A stretch of DNA of 64,000 bases from Methylobacterium iners (GCF_022179305.1 NZ_BPQP01000066.1:1-64000), one strand, 5' to 3'; shown: positions 47,389 through 57,300, numbered from the stretch's first letter. Numbers and translations: made by a program. The notes: a model not told the origin generated them from the letters alone.

Positions 47389-48477
47389 TCACGCCCGGAC
47401 CAGTTCCAGGTAGCCGACGCAGGCCGCATCGTCCTCGAAATAGGACGTGCTGGCGATGTCCACTTCGGAGATTTCGCCGGCGAACGCCCGGATCTGCGCC
47501 TCGGAGCGGTACAGGAGGTGCCAATCCATGTAGGCCTCCATGTAGGGCAGCTCCCAGATGCCGTTCAGGAAGTTGGCGACGAGCAGGCGTCCCCCGGGCT
47601 TCAGGAGCGAGAAGAGCTTGCGCGTCAGGCGGGCGGCGAGGCGGTCGTCGAGGTAGTCATAGAGCCCTGCCGCATAGACGAGATCGAACCCGTTCAGCCC
47701 GTGCTTGGCGGTGATGAAGTCGCGGACGCTGAGCTTGCGCGTCTCGATCGCCGACGACACGGAGCCCGCGTAGATTTCCACGACGTCGAGGCTCGCGGGG
47801 TCCTGGTCGGTGGCCACGAAGCGGCCGACATGCCCGAGCTTCAGCTCCCGGCTCAGCTCGGCCTCGCGCAGGTGCCCGCAGGCGACCGCGAGCATTTCGG
47901 CGCCCGGGCGTTCGCGGGCGACCTGGTCGATCTTCTGAGCGAGACATTTCCGACGCTGGCGGACGGCCTCGCAGGCCGAGACCTCGGCGGTGAAGCCGAA
48001 GACCGTGCGCCCCGCCTCCGTCGAACCCTCGACCTGCGCCTGGGCGCTGTCGTGCCGGTAGATGAGGTCGAGCAGGCCGGCATCACCGGGATAGCCGCGC
48101 GGACGCGTGAAGGAGTGCTTCGTGAGCGGGCATTCCTGCATCAGGGCGGCGAGAGGATGCTCCCGGGTGGCGGGAACGACGACGGTGTTCCACGTCTCCT
48201 GATCCACACCCGACTTCAGCGTGGAGAGGGTGTCGCCGAGATTGCGGAAGAACTCCGAGTGGCCCTTCGCCTGGATGAGCTCGGCGGACTGGTTCAGAAC
48301 TTGGTGGACCTGGCTCTGCAGGTGCAGATGTTCGGCGCTGGGAACCGCGATCTCCAGCGTGTTCCGAGGTCCGTGGCCGGTCAGGGGAGTTTCAGAGAAG
48401 ACACGTGGTGCAAGTTGTTTGATCTTGGCAGACTTAACCCTGCGAAGACCATCGCGCGGTGCTGTCGTAGAACTCAC
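47389..48477 (-). CDS. Class I SAM-dependent methyltransferase
   Basis: A 362-residue protein with a Rossmann-type SAM methyltransferase domain in its C-terminal half: MLAVACGHLREAELS (motif I region, a variant of the usual Gly-rich loop), FVATDQDPASL (motif II acid), FDLVYAAGLYDYLDD (motif IV) and LLKPGGRLLVANF. The N-terminal 130 residues are a separate helical part. The layout resembles proteins annotated as 3-hydroxypalmitate methyl ester (PhcB-like) synthases, but I hold that only as a possibility. Preceded by a long, AT-richer leader. Confidence 0.75.
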   Translation of the reverse strand: MSSTTAPRDGLRRVKSAKIKQLAPRVFSETPLTGHGPRNTLEIAVPSAEHLHLQSQVHQVLNQSAELIQAKGHSEFFRNLGDTLSTLKSGVDQETWNTVVVPATREHPLAALMQECPLTKHSFTRPRGYPGDAGLLDLIYRHDSAQAQVEGSTEAGRTVFGFTAEVSACEAVRQRRKCLAQKIDQVARERPGAEMLAVACGHLREAELSRELKLGHVGRFVATDQDPASLDVVEIYAGSVSSAIETRKLSVRDFITAKHGLNGFDLVYAAGLYDYLDDRLAARLTRKLFSLLKPGGRLLVANFLNGIWELPYMEAYMDWHLLYRSEAQIRAFAGEISEVDIASTSYFEDDAACVGYLELVRA

Positions 48478-48897
48478 GGAACAAGCCCCAATACTCTATA
48501 CGGCTCTGTCAGGTGCAATATGCCCCTTCCACTCAGGCCGCTTGAGAGAGACTTAACCGATCGTAAATGACGGCTGATAGTGAAAAGTTTAGCGATTCGG
48601 TTCAGGCCACAGTTTTCCTCGCTATACAGTGGATAAGTAAGGTTAACGCCTGGGACGGAGGCCACTGCGTCTCTGGATTGCTGCCGCGGGCCTTCCCTGC
48701 CTAAGCATCCAACCTGGTGACTTAGCCGCCTACGAACCTCTTTATCCGAACCGTCGGATCGCCGTGAGCTGGGCACGCCGATGTCCCGGCAGCAACGTCC
48801 CTTGGGACCTGGCACCGCTTAGGGGAATCTTCGCGCAGGTCGGCTAGAACCCGCCTCGCAGGGCGCCCGGAGCGCCCGATCCAGCCGCCGCGAGTCC
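48478..48897. other. AT-richer intergenic region, divergent promoters
   Basis: About 420 bases between the methyltransferase and flippase genes. It is clearly less GC-rich around 48550-48640 and should hold both promoters. No gene is recognised. Confidence 0.45.
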
Positions 48898-50352
48898 ATG
48901 GCCGTCATCGCCGCCTTCATCCTCAACGCGGGCCTCAACTTCGTGCTGGGGCTGCTGATCGCCTGGCTGCTCGGGCCAGAGGCGTTCGGGATCTTCGCGC
49001 TCGCGGCCGCCGGGGCCGTGGTGCTCAACACCCTGCTCTTCGAATGGCTGCGCCTCTCGGCGACGCGGTTCTACTCGGGGCGGGTCCGCCTGGAGGAACC
49101 CTGGATCCGCCACGGGCTCGACCGGGCCTATGCCGGCGTGGCGCTCGCCCTCTTCGCCGCCGCAATCGTCGGCGCGCTCTGCGCCTTGACGATCGACCCC
49201 GGGTCCGGCGGCCTGGCGGCGCTCGCCACGGGCGCCGGGCTCGCGGCCCTGGGGACCGGTCTGTTCGATTACCACGCGGCGCTCGCCCGCGCCCGCTTCG
49301 ACGGCGGGCTCTACTTCCGCCTCGTCGCCGTGAAGAACGCGCTGGCCGTGATCCTCATGGCCGGCACCGCATGGGCCCTGCCGCAGCCGATCTGGGTGCT
49401 GATCGCGGCGGGCGCCGCGCAAGGCCTGGCCGTGATCGCGATGCGCGGGCCCCTCTCCGACCCGGCGGCGCCGGTCCTGCGCGTGCGCCTCACCGAGACC
49501 TGGCGGCTCTTCCTCGCCTACGGGCTGCCGCTGATCGCGGCCAACGCCATCTACGGCCTGATGCCCTTCGTGAACCGGGCCGTGCTCGCGGGGCAGTCGG
49601 GCTTCGCGGAGGCCGGCTACTTCGCGCTCGCGGCCGACATCACGTCCCGGGCACTCGGGACCATCGGCACGGCGCTCGACCTCCTCCTGTTCCAGCTCGC
49701 CGTGCGGGCCGAGGAGCACGAGGGCCGGGCCGCGGCGGAGACGCAGATCGGGCGCAACGCAGCATTGGTCTTCGCCCTGATGCTGCCCTGCGCCGCGGGC
49801 TTCTGGGCGGTGCTGCCGGCGCTCCAGGCGCTCGCCGTGCCGGAGGCCTATCGCGGGCCCTTCGCGCTCTATGCGGGGCTGCTGATCCCGGGGCTGTTCT
49901 GCCTCGCGCTCCTCAACTTCGCCCTCAACCCCGTCTTCCAGATCCGCCGCAAGACCGCGCCGGTGATCGCCGCGGCACTCGCCGGCCTCGCCGCGAACGG
50001 GCTCGGCCTCGTCATCCTGCCCGGCCTCGTCGGTCCCCCGGGCGTCGCGATGGCGCAGACGCTGGGGCTGAGCGTCGCGACCCTCGCCCTGGCGCTACGC
50101 GCGCTGACGGGGCCTGAGCGCGTCGCGATGCCCTGGCGCGATCTCGCCGCCGCGACGCTCGGCTGCGCCGCCATGACCCTGGCCCTGTGGCCCTTCCGAG
50201 GGCTCGACCCGGCGGCGGCCCTGGCGATCTGCCTTCCCCTCGGGGTCCTCGTCTACGGGGTCTTCGCCTGGAGTCTCGACATCGCGGGCCTGCGCCGTCT
50301 CCTCGCCGCCCGGATCGGGCGGAACCCGTCCGTCCGGGCCGACCGCGCTTGA
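48898..50352 (+). CDS. Polysaccharide flippase (Wzx/RfbX-like)
   Basis: A 484-residue membrane protein with 12 to 14 helices of the MOP superfamily (polysaccharide/lipopolysaccharide exporters). The opening FILNAGLNFVLGLLIAWLLGPEAFGIFALA is characteristic. It should flip lipid-linked saccharide units across the inner membrane. No glycosyltransferases are nearby, so it is an isolated flippase and its cargo is not known. The start may lie a few codons upstream, but ATG 48898 is the first with the conserved first helix. Confidence 0.82.
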   Translation: MAVIAAFILNAGLNFVLGLLIAWLLGPEAFGIFALAAAGAVVLNTLLFEWLRLSATRFYSGRVRLEEPWIRHGLDRAYAGVALALFAAAIVGALCALTIDPGSGGLAALATGAGLAALGTGLFDYHAALARARFDGGLYFRLVAVKNALAVILMAGTAWALPQPIWVLIAAGAAQGLAVIAMRGPLSDPAAPVLRVRLTETWRLFLAYGLPLIAANAIYGLMPFVNRAVLAGQSGFAEAGYFALAADITSRALGTIGTALDLLLFQLAVRAEEHEGRAAAETQIGRNAALVFALMLPCAAGFWAVLPALQALAVPEAYRGPFALYAGLLIPGLFCLALLNFALNPVFQIRRKTAPVIAAALAGLAANGLGLVILPGLVGPPGVAMAQTLGLSVATLALALRALTGPERVAMPWRDLAAATLGCAAMTLALWPFRGLDPAAALAICLPLGVLVYGVFAWSLDIAGLRRLLAARIGRNPSVRADRA

Positions 50353-50421
50353 AAACCCGTTCCATTCCCGCAAGATGGACGGCAGGGGGCCGGTCGAGCC
50401 TCCGCCATGGGGCGGAAACAC

Positions 50422-51609
50422 ATGCGTTCATACGAGCCTCACGACGAGGCCGAGGCGGCCGCGATCGTGCGCGAGGCGGCCGGCCGCGCGGAGCGCCTGC
50501 GGCTCATTGGCGGCGGCACCAAGGCCGGGATCGGCCGCCCGGCCCAGGACGAGGCGACCCTCTCCGCCCGAGGCTTGAGCGGCCTCACCCTCTACGAGCC
50601 GGCCGAGATGGTCGTCTCCGCCCGCGCCGGCACGCCGCTCTCCGAGATCCAGTCCCTGCTCGCCGAGCGCGGGCAGATGCTGCCCTTCGAGCCCGTGGAT
50701 CACCGCCGCTTGATGGGGACGGCCGGCGAGCCGACCTTCGGTGCGGTGGCGGCGGTCAACAATGCCGGCCCCCGCCGGATCAATGCGGGCGCCGCCCGGG
50801 ACAGCCTGATCGGCGTGCGCTTCGTCAACGGACGGGGCGAGGCCATCAAGTCCGGCGGCCGGGTCATGAAGAACGTCACCGGCCTCGACCTCGTGAAGTT
50901 GATGGCCGGCTCCTGGGGGACGCTCGGCCTTCTGACCGAGGTCACCTTCAAGGTCCTGCCGGTGCAGGAGCGCGTCGCCACGCTGGCCTTCCCCGGCCTC
51001 GACGATGCCCGCGCGGTCGAGGCCCTGAGCGCGGGCCTCGGCTCGCCCTTCGAGCTCACCGGCGCGGCCCATCTGCCTGCGGGGATCGGTGGGCCCGAGG
51101 CGCGCACGTTGATGCGGGTCGAGGGGTTCTCGGATTCCATCGATTACCGTTTGGGGGAGCTGCGCCGCCTGCTGCGCCGCTACGGCGAACCCGAGATCGT
51201 CGAGGGCGAGGCCGGGGCCGCGCTCTGGGCCGACATCCGCGATGCCGCGCCGCTCGCCGAGCCGCGCGAGGCCGCGATCTGGCGCCTCTCCACGGCGCCG
51301 ACCCGAGGGCCTACCGTGACGGCCGCGATCACGGCGGAACGGGAGGCCCGCTGGTACTACGACTGGGGCGGCGGCCTGATCTGGCTTACCACCGATGCCG
51401 CGGGCGATGCGGGGGCGGCGACCGTGCGCGCGGCCTTGCGGGCGCAGGGCGGGCACGCGACGCTGGTGCGGGCGCCGGACGCCGTGCGCGCGGCCGTGCC
51501 GGTCTTCGAGCCGCTGCCCGAGCCCCTGATGCGCGTCACCGCCGGGATCAAGGCGGCGCATGATCCCGCGGGCGTGTTCAATCCCGGACGGATGTATGCC
51601 GGGATCTGA
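50422..51609 (+). CDS. glcE: Glycolate oxidase FAD-binding subunit GlcE
   Basis: The 395-residue GlcE subunit of glycolate oxidase, which turns glycolate into glyoxylate. The FAD-binding PCMH domain is visible: LRLIGGGTKAGIG near 30-42, the loop AVNNAGPRRINAGAARDSLIG near 117, and SGGRVMKNVTGLDLVKLMAGSWGTLG. It lacks the larger catalytic part of GlcD, as expected for GlcE. The end HDPAGVFNPGRMY is typical. Start 50422 follows GGGGCGGA; ATG 50407 is possible. glcF is next on this strand but an antisense gene lies between; glcD is not in the window. Confidence 0.92.
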   Translation: MRSYEPHDEAEAAAIVREAAGRAERLRLIGGGTKAGIGRPAQDEATLSARGLSGLTLYEPAEMVVSARAGTPLSEIQSLLAERGQMLPFEPVDHRRLMGTAGEPTFGAVAAVNNAGPRRINAGAARDSLIGVRFVNGRGEAIKSGGRVMKNVTGLDLVKLMAGSWGTLGLLTEVTFKVLPVQERVATLAFPGLDDARAVEALSAGLGSPFELTGAAHLPAGIGGPEARTLMRVEGFSDSIDYRLGELRRLLRRYGEPEIVEGEAGAALWADIRDAAPLAEPREAAIWRLSTAPTRGPTVTAAITAEREARWYYDWGGGLIWLTTDAAGDAGAATVRAALRAQGGHATLVRAPDAVRAAVPVFEPLPEPLMRVTAGIKAAHDPAGVFNPGRMYAGI

Positions 51610-51633
51610 ACCGCGCCCGCGGATCGGGAGCTC

Positions 51634-52191
51634 TCAGGCGTCCTCGAACAATCCGGTCGGCAGCCCGTCCAGGCTGCGGCTGTTCTTCTGGCGCTGGTAG
51701 GCTTCGAGCTCGGCGTCGGTCTTCGTCTCCGCCCAGCGCTCGAGCCCGTCGCGCTCGCCGACGTAGTCGAACAGCGGCACGCCGTATCCGCAGGACGTCT
51801 GAACGAGATCGACGGCGAGCCGGAGGATCTGTCGCGCGCCCCGCGGCGCGGTTCCGCCGAAGGCTTCCGCCAGGAGGGCATCGTAGGGCGCGGAGCCGCG
51901 GGGGAGCATCTGCGCACGCCCGTAGAGCCTCAGGATCCTCGGCGCGCCCTCGAAGGCGCAGAACATCACCGTGAGGCGTCCGTCGGCGAGGAGATGCGCC
52001 GCCGTCTCGTTGCCGCTGCCGGTGCGGTCGAGATAGGCGCAGGCATTCGGCCCGAGGATCCGGAACGCCTCGGTGCTGCGCGGCGAGACGTTCACGCGGG
52101 CATCGGCCGTCGCGGAGGCGGTGAAGAAGATCCGCTGGCGCGCGATGAAGGCGCGGTGGTTCTCGTCGATGCGATCGAACTGCTTTCCCAT
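51634..52191 (-). CDS. Pyridoxamine 5'-phosphate oxidase-family protein
   Basis: A 185-residue flavin-binding split-barrel protein of the PPOX family. The conserved opening IDENHRAFIARQRIFFTASA, VNVSPRSTEAFRILGPN and YLDRTGSGNETAAHL fit the subgroup that acts on FMN/F420-like or pyridoxine cofactors; true PdxH enzymes differ. Role unknown. GGAGG precedes the ATG at 52191. It lies antisense between glcE and glcF, an odd place that splits an otherwise common operon. Confidence 0.82.
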   Translation of the reverse strand: MGKQFDRIDENHRAFIARQRIFFTASATADARVNVSPRSTEAFRILGPNACAYLDRTGSGNETAAHLLADGRLTVMFCAFEGAPRILRLYGRAQMLPRGSAPYDALLAEAFGGTAPRGARQILRLAVDLVQTSCGYGVPLFDYVGERDGLERWAETKTDAELEAYQRQKNSRSLDGLPTGLFEDA

Positions 52192-52318
52192 GAGGCCTCC
52201 TCGCAGTCGGGCCGGTCGTGCCGCCGGGTGCATGCCTTCATGCCGCGCCTTCGGGCACAGAATGTGGTCTAAGAGGCTTTCCTAGAACGAGACGAGACAA
52301 GAACGCCGAGGCACGTCC

Positions 52319-53701
52319 GTGCAAACCAATTTCGCTCCCGCCCAGCTCGCCGATCCCGCCATGGCGGCCTCGGAAAAGATCCTGCGGACCTGCGTGCATT
52401 GCGGGTTCTGCACGGCGACCTGCCCGACCTACCTCCTGCTCGGCGACGAGCTCGATAGCCCGCGCGGCCGCATCTACCTGATCAAGGACATGCTGGAGGG
52501 CGGCAAGCCGGCGACGCCCGAGGTGGTCAAGCACGTCGACCGCTGCCTCTCCTGCCTGTCCTGCATGACGACCTGTCCATCCGGCGTGCACTACATGCAC
52601 CTCGTCGACCATGCCCGCACCCATATCGAGGAGACCTACCGGCGGCCCCTGAGCGACCGGGTGCTCCGCAGCGTGCTGTCGCTGATCCTGCCCTATCCGA
52701 ACCGCTTCCGGCTGGCGCTGCTGGCCTCGAAGGTCGGTCAGCCGTTCCGGCCGCTCGTCGCCCGCCTGCCGCGGGTCGGCAACCGGCTCGCGGCGATGCT
52801 CGACCTCGCCCCTGCCGCGCTGCCGGCCCGCAACCCGACCAACCGGCCCGGCACCTTCCCCGCCGACACAAGGGCGCTGGAGGCCAGCGCCGCGCTCCAG
52901 GGCGGGCCGGCGCGGCGCACCGGCCGCGTTGCGCTCTTGCGCGGCTGCGCCCAGAGCGTGCTGCGGCCGGATTTCAACGAGGCCGCGATCCGCCTTCTCA
53001 ATCGCCACGGCGTCGAGGTGGTGCAGGCGCAGGGCGAGGGCTGCTGCGGCGCGCTCACCCACCACATGGGCAAGGCCGAGACGTCCCACGCCCAGGCCAG
53101 GCGCACGATCGACGCCTGGATCGCCGAGATGGACGGCGCCGGCCTCGACGCCATCGTGGTCACGGCGTCCGGCTGCGGCACCACGATCAAGGATTACGGC
53201 TTCATGTTCCGCGACGACCCCGCCTATGCGGACAAGGCCGCGCGGGTCTCAGGCATCGCTAAGGACATTACGGAATACGTGGCAGGTCTCGGCCTGATGC
53301 CGCCGGTGGTCGAGACGGACCTCGTCGTCGCCTATCACTCGGCCTGCTCGATGCAGCACGGCCAGGGCATCCGCACCGAGCCGAAGAACCTGCTCAAGAC
53401 CGCGGGCTTCACCGTGAAGGACGTGCCGGAGGGCCATATCTGCTGCGGCTCGGCCGGCACCTACAACATCCTCCAGCCCGAGATCGCGGCGCGCCTGCGC
53501 GACCGCAAGGTCGCCAACATCCAGCGGATGGCGCCGGACCTCATCGCCACCGGCAACATCGGCTGCGCCACCCAGATCGGGAAGGGCACGGCCATCCCGA
53601 TCGTCCACACGGCGGAGCTGCTGGATTGGGCGACCGGCGGCCCGAAGCCGGCCGCGCTGGAGGGGCTGGCGGAGCGTCGGGCGATGGCGGCGGCGGAGTA
53701 G
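52319..53701 (+). CDS. glcF: Glycolate oxidase iron-sulfur subunit GlcF
   Basis: The 460-residue GlcF subunit. Two 4Fe-4S motifs lie near the N-terminus (CVHCGFCTATCPTY and CLSCLSCMTTCPSG), and two CCG domains follow (EGCCGALTHHMG and HICCGSAGTYN), which bind further cofactors and mediate contacts with GlcD/GlcE. It carries electrons from the flavin subunits to the quinone pool. The start is a GTG at 52319; there is no better ATG. It is 709 bases after glcE with an antisense gene between. Confidence 0.93.
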   Translation: MQTNFAPAQLADPAMAASEKILRTCVHCGFCTATCPTYLLLGDELDSPRGRIYLIKDMLEGGKPATPEVVKHVDRCLSCLSCMTTCPSGVHYMHLVDHARTHIEETYRRPLSDRVLRSVLSLILPYPNRFRLALLASKVGQPFRPLVARLPRVGNRLAAMLDLAPAALPARNPTNRPGTFPADTRALEASAALQGGPARRTGRVALLRGCAQSVLRPDFNEAAIRLLNRHGVEVVQAQGEGCCGALTHHMGKAETSHAQARRTIDAWIAEMDGAGLDAIVVTASGCGTTIKDYGFMFRDDPAYADKAARVSGIAKDITEYVAGLGLMPPVVETDLVVAYHSACSMQHGQGIRTEPKNLLKTAGFTVKDVPEGHICCGSAGTYNILQPEIAARLRDRKVANIQRMAPDLIATGNIGCATQIGKGTAIPIVHTAELLDWATGGPKPAALEGLAERRAMAAAE

Positions 53702-53725
53702 GAGACAGCGCGACAGATTTCGCGT

Positions 53726-53947
53726 TCACTCAACGGGCCGCCGCACCGCCGCCAACACGAACACCCGGATCGCGGAGGACAGGTTCTGCCCGCCCCGGCC
53801 TTCGTCGATGGCGCCGATCAGCGCCTGGACCGACTGACCGCGCGCCGCCGCGATCTCGCGCAGGGCCTCCCAGAAGGGCGCCTCAAGCGAAACGCTGGTG
53901 CGGTGGCCGGCGATCATTACCGAGCGCTTGGTGATGCCCTTGGTCAT
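53726..53947 (-). CDS. Ribbon-helix-helix domain protein
   Basis: A 73-residue protein with a ribbon-helix-helix fold: strand HRTSVSLEAPFWEALREIAA, then SVQALIGAIDEGR. This alphaproteobacterial family is annotated as a ribbon-helix-helix DNA-binding protein and is usually found downstream of fumC and a DUF4169 gene, as here. The target is unknown. Start 53947 gives the family start MTKGITKRSV. Confidence 0.82.
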   Translation of the reverse strand: MTKGITKRSVMIAGHRTSVSLEAPFWEALREIAAARGQSVQALIGAIDEGRGGQNLSSAIRVFVLAAVRRPVE

Positions 53948-53958
53948 CGCCGGCGCGT

Positions 53959-53982
53959 CCCTCCCCCGCGGAGGGGGGAGGG
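53959..53982. terminator. GC-rich hairpin between the DUF4169 and RHH genes
   Basis: A perfect 9-bp stem (CCCTCCCCC and GGGGGAGGG) with a 6-base loop in the 51-base gap between two co-directed genes. It may reduce transcription into the RHH gene; there is no U tract. Confidence 0.5.
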
Positions 53983-53998
53983 CGATGCGCGGCAAACC

Positions 53999-54190
53999 TC
54001 ATTCCTTCGCGTCCGGCCCGACAAGCTTGTGCCCCTCGTGCCGCGAGACCTCGATCACCCTTTTGGCCTCTGCCAACGTCTTCGCCTTCTTCGGCCGGCC
54101 GAAGAGGACCCGGTTCGTCTCCGCCTGCGCCTCCTTCTCGCCGCGGGCCTTGGCCTTGCGGGCCTGCCGGAGGTTGATGATCTCCGCCAT
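53999..54190 (-). CDS. DUF4169-family protein
   Basis: A 63-residue basic protein of the DUF4169 family, recognised by the opening MAEIINLRQARKAKAR. Function unknown. Its start lies two bases after the fumC stop, and the ribosome site is within the end of fumC, so it is translated together with fumC. Confidence 0.85.
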   Translation of the reverse strand: MAEIINLRQARKAKARGEKEAQAETNRVLFGRPKKAKTLAEAKRVIEVSRHEGHKLVGPDAKE

Positions 54191-54192
54191 GA

Positions 54193-55614
54193 TCAACCCT
54201 CGCCGGGCGCCAGCATGGTCTCGGGCCGGACCACCCGGTCGAACTCCTCCGCGGTGACGTAGCCGAGCCGCAGCGCCTCCTCCTTCAGGGTGGTGCCGTT
54301 CTTGTGCGCGGTCTTGGCGATCTCGGCGGCCCTGTCGTAGCCGATCGAGGGCGCGAGCGCGGTGACCAGCATCAGCGAGCGGCTCATCAGGTCGGCGATC
54401 CGATCCTCGTTGGGCTTGATGCCGACGACGCAATTGTCGGCGAAGCTCACCGCCGCGTCGGCGAGCAGCCGAACCGATTGCAGCACGGCGTTGGCGATCA
54501 CCGGCTTGTAGACGTTCAGCTCGAGATGCCCCTGGCTGCCGGCGAAGCTCACGGTGGTGCCGTTGCCGACAACTTGAGCGCAGACCATGGTCATCGCCTC
54601 GGCCTGGGTCGGGTTGACCTTGCCCGGCATGATCGAGGAACCGGGCTCGTTCTCGGGCAGGGAGAGCTCGCCCAGGCCCGAGCGCGGCCCGGAGCCGAGC
54701 AGACGGATGTCGTTGGCGATCTTGAACAAGCCCGAGGCGATGGACGTCAGGGCGCCCTGCGTGAAGACGAGCGCGTCGTGGGTGGCCAGCGCCTCGAACT
54801 TGTTCTCGGCCGAGGTGAAGGGCAGGCCCGTCAGCTCCGCGACCTTCGCGGCGAAGCGCTCGGCGAATTCCGGGTGCGCGTTGAGGCCCGTGCCGACCGC
54901 CGTGCCGCCCTGGGCCAGGGCCAGCACGCCCGGCATCGTCGCGATGAGCCGCGCGCGTCCGAACAGCACCTGCGCGGCGTAGCCGGAGAATTCCTGGCCC
55001 AGCGTGACCGGGGTCGCGTCCTGCAGGTGCGTCCGGCCGATCTTGACGATTCCGGCGAAGGCCTTCGCCTTGGCGTCGAGCGCGTCGTGGAGATGCGCCA
55101 GCGCCGGCATCAGGCGCCCCTGGACCTCGCGGACGACGGCGATGTGCATGGCGGTGGGGAAGACGTCGTTGGAGGACTGGCCGCGGTTGACGTGGTCGTT
55201 GGGATGGACCGGCGACTTGCCGCCGCGCTGGCCCCCGAGCCGCTCGTTGGCGAGGCTGGCGATGACCTCGTTGGCGTTCATGTTCGATTGTGTGCCCGAG
55301 CCCGTCTGCCAGACCACGAGGGGGAACTCGTCGTCGTGCCGGCCCGCCACCACCTCCGCGGCCGATTCGGCGATGGCCTGGGCGACCCGGGCGTCCAGGG
55401 CGCCGAGGTCCTGGTTCACCAGGGCGGCCGCCTGCTTGACGAGGCCGAGCGCGTGGACGAGCGGCGCCGGCATGCGCTCGGTGCCGATGCGGAAGTTCTG
55501 GATCGAGCGCTGCGTCTGCGCCCCCCAGTAGCGATGGGCCGGGACCGCGATCGGACCGAAGGTGTCCGATTCCGTGCGGGTGGCGGTCTCGGCTTGGGTC
55601 TCGTGCGGCGACAT
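54193..55614 (-). CDS. fumC: Class II fumarate hydratase
   Basis: Fumarase C, 473 residues, converts fumarate and malate in the TCA cycle without an iron-sulfur cluster. Conserved regions are present: [17 protein letters not shown] near 105, the catalytic His in [16 protein letters not shown], and the flexible signature [13 protein letters not shown] with the catalytic Ser. The start MSPHETQ is at 55614. The last codons carry the ribosome site of the DUF4169 gene. A P450 gene diverges upstream. Confidence 0.96.
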   Translation of the reverse strand: MSPHETQAETATRTESDTFGPIAVPAHRYWGAQTQRSIQNFRIGTERMPAPLVHALGLVKQAAALVNQDLGALDARVAQAIAESAAEVVAGRHDDEFPLVVWQTGSGTQSNMNANEVIASLANERLGGQRGGKSPVHPNDHVNRGQSSNDVFPTAMHIAVVREVQGRLMPALAHLHDALDAKAKAFAGIVKIGRTHLQDATPVTLGQEFSGYAAQVLFGRARLIATMPGVLALAQGGTAVGTGLNAHPEFAERFAAKVAELTGLPFTSAENKFEALATHDALVFTQGALTSIASGLFKIANDIRLLGSGPRSGLGELSLPENEPGSSIMPGKVNPTQAEAMTMVCAQVVGNGTTVSFAGSQGHLELNVYKPVIANAVLQSVRLLADAAVSFADNCVVGIKPNEDRIADLMSRSLMLVTALAPSIGYDRAAEIAKTAHKNGTTLKEEALRLGYVTAEEFDRVVRPETMLAPGEG

Positions 55615-55719
55615 CGTGGCCTCTTCGATCGTGGGTCTGCCGACCCTACTTAACCCGTGCGGCGCGCGAGCGCGATGGTGCGCGATGCGGTGCACCATCC
55701 GGCGCCGGCTGAGATTGGG

Positions 55720-57138
55720 ATGCCCCTGAACCCGACGGAACTCACTGCTCCCTTGGCGCCCCCGCGCTTCCGCCCCCCCGTTCCGCCGCCGATGCGGGTG
55801 CAGCCGGGCCTGTTCGCCTTCCTCAAGGCGGTGCGGGCCAACCCGATCACGACCTGGCTCGACGAGCATTTCCACCAGCCCGTGGTGGCGGGCGAGGGCG
55901 CGCTCGGCCGCGTGACCGTCGTCAGCGACCCCGCCCTCATCCGCTACCTCTACGTCGACAACGCCGCCAACTACCGCAAGGATGACCTCCAGCGCCGCGT
56001 GCTGGCGCCCGGGCTGGGCAACGGCCTGCTGACGGCCGAGGGCGACGAGTGGCGGCTGCAGCGGCGCACCCTGGCGCCGCTCTTCTCGGCCCGGCACGTG
56101 CTCGGCTTCGCCGAGCCCATGAACCAGGCCGGCGCGCGCATCGCCCGGCGTCTCGCCCGGCGGGACGGCGCCAGCGTCGACGTGGCGCTCGAGATGACCC
56201 GCGTCACCCTCGACGTGCTCGAGCGGACGATCTTCACGCAGGGCCTGTCGAGCGATCCCGACGCGCTCGGCCGCGCGATCACCCGGTTCCTTGAGGCGGT
56301 CGGGCCGATCGATCCGCTGGACGTGTTCGGCGTGCCGAGCTTCGTGCCGCGCATCGGCCGCCTGCGGGCGCGACCCGCGACCCGCTTCTTCGAGGAGGTG
56401 GTGGACGAGCTGATCGCGCGCCGCCGCGCCCTGATCGAGCGGGGCACGGCACCGTCCGACCTCCTGACCCTGCTCTTGCGCGCGCAGGACCCCGAGACGG
56501 GCCAGGGCCTCACCGATTACGAGGTGAAGGCCAACATCGTCACCTTCATCGCGGCGGGCCACGAGACCACCGCCAACGCCCTGACCTGGGCGCTCTACTG
56601 CCTCTCGCAGGACCCGGTGGCGCGCGAGCGCCTCGAGGCGGAGGTCGATGCGGCGGAGGCGTCCGGCTTCGACGCCGAGGCGCTGCCCTTCACCAGGGCC
56701 GTGATGGAGGAGGCGATGCGGCTGTTCCCGCCCGTCCCCTTCATCAGCCGGCAGGCCATCGCCGAGGATCGGATCGGGCGCATCAAGATCCCGCGCGGCT
56801 CGCTCGTGATCGTGGCGCCCTACGTGCTCCACCGCCACCGCACGCTCTGGGACGATCCCGACGCCTTCGTGCCCGAGCGCTTCCTGGGCGAGACCCGCGC
56901 CGCCATCCCGCGCTTCGCCTACTTGCCCTTCGGGGCGGGTCCGCGGGTCTGCATCGGCCAGAGCTTTTCCCTGCAGGAGGCGGTGATCCTGCTCGCCCAC
57001 ATCGTCCGGGCGGTGCGCTTCACGCTGCCGGCGGACCACGCGCCGGTCGTGCCGCTGCATCGCGTGACCCTGCGGCCGGAGAACGGGCTCAGGATGGGGG
57101 TGACGGCGCGGGATTCAGGCCGAACGGCTCTGGCGTAG
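55720..57138 (+). CDS. Cytochrome P450
   Basis: A 472-residue monooxygenase of the classical type. The I-helix oxygen motif [13 protein letters not shown] is near 280, the ExxR motif is in [11 protein letters not shown], and the heme loop is [14 protein letters not shown]. The protein resembles bacterial members close to the eukaryotic fatty-acid hydroxylase class (CYP4/CYP102-like heme domain) more than the camphor type. No ferredoxin or reductase gene is adjacent. Start 55720 is chosen; the frame is open to 55657. Confidence 0.9.
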   Translation: MPLNPTELTAPLAPPRFRPPVPPPMRVQPGLFAFLKAVRANPITTWLDEHFHQPVVAGEGALGRVTVVSDPALIRYLYVDNAANYRKDDLQRRVLAPGLGNGLLTAEGDEWRLQRRTLAPLFSARHVLGFAEPMNQAGARIARRLARRDGASVDVALEMTRVTLDVLERTIFTQGLSSDPDALGRAITRFLEAVGPIDPLDVFGVPSFVPRIGRLRARPATRFFEEVVDELIARRRALIERGTAPSDLLTLLLRAQDPETGQGLTDYEVKANIVTFIAAGHETTANALTWALYCLSQDPVARERLEAEVDAAEASGFDAEALPFTRAVMEEAMRLFPPVPFISRQAIAEDRIGRIKIPRGSLVIVAPYVLHRHRTLWDDPDAFVPERFLGETRAAIPRFAYLPFGAGPRVCIGQSFSLQEAVILLAHIVRAVRFTLPADHAPVVPLHRVTLRPENGLRMGVTARDSGRTALA

Positions 57139-57158
57139 TTCCAGCTTCAAACCCGGTT

Positions 57159-57270
57159 GTCATCCCGGGTCTGCGCAGCAGAGCCCGGGACCCAGAGCCG
57201 CCGACGCAGCAAGCTGGAGCACGACCTGTGGTTCTGGGTTCCGGGCTCGCCTGCGGCGCCCCGGAATGAC
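57159..57270. repeat. Palindromic intergenic repeat element
   Basis: An imperfect inverted repeat of 112 bp opens GTCATCCCGGGTCTGCG and closes GCGCCCCGGAATGAC. Inner arms (CCCGGGACCCAGAGCCG and TTCTGGGTTCCGGGC) also pair. The design matches the mobile palindromic elements scattered in alphaproteobacterial genomes. It sits between the P450 and sspB 3' ends. Confidence 0.7.
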
Positions 57271-57300
57271 AGAGGATGTTGCACATCCCTAATGTGACGC

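Noticed and set aside
47034-47714. A plus-strand frame of 226 codons in the gene-poor stretch
   Set aside because: Composition looks random, it overlaps the methyltransferase gene in antisense, and no domain is recognised.
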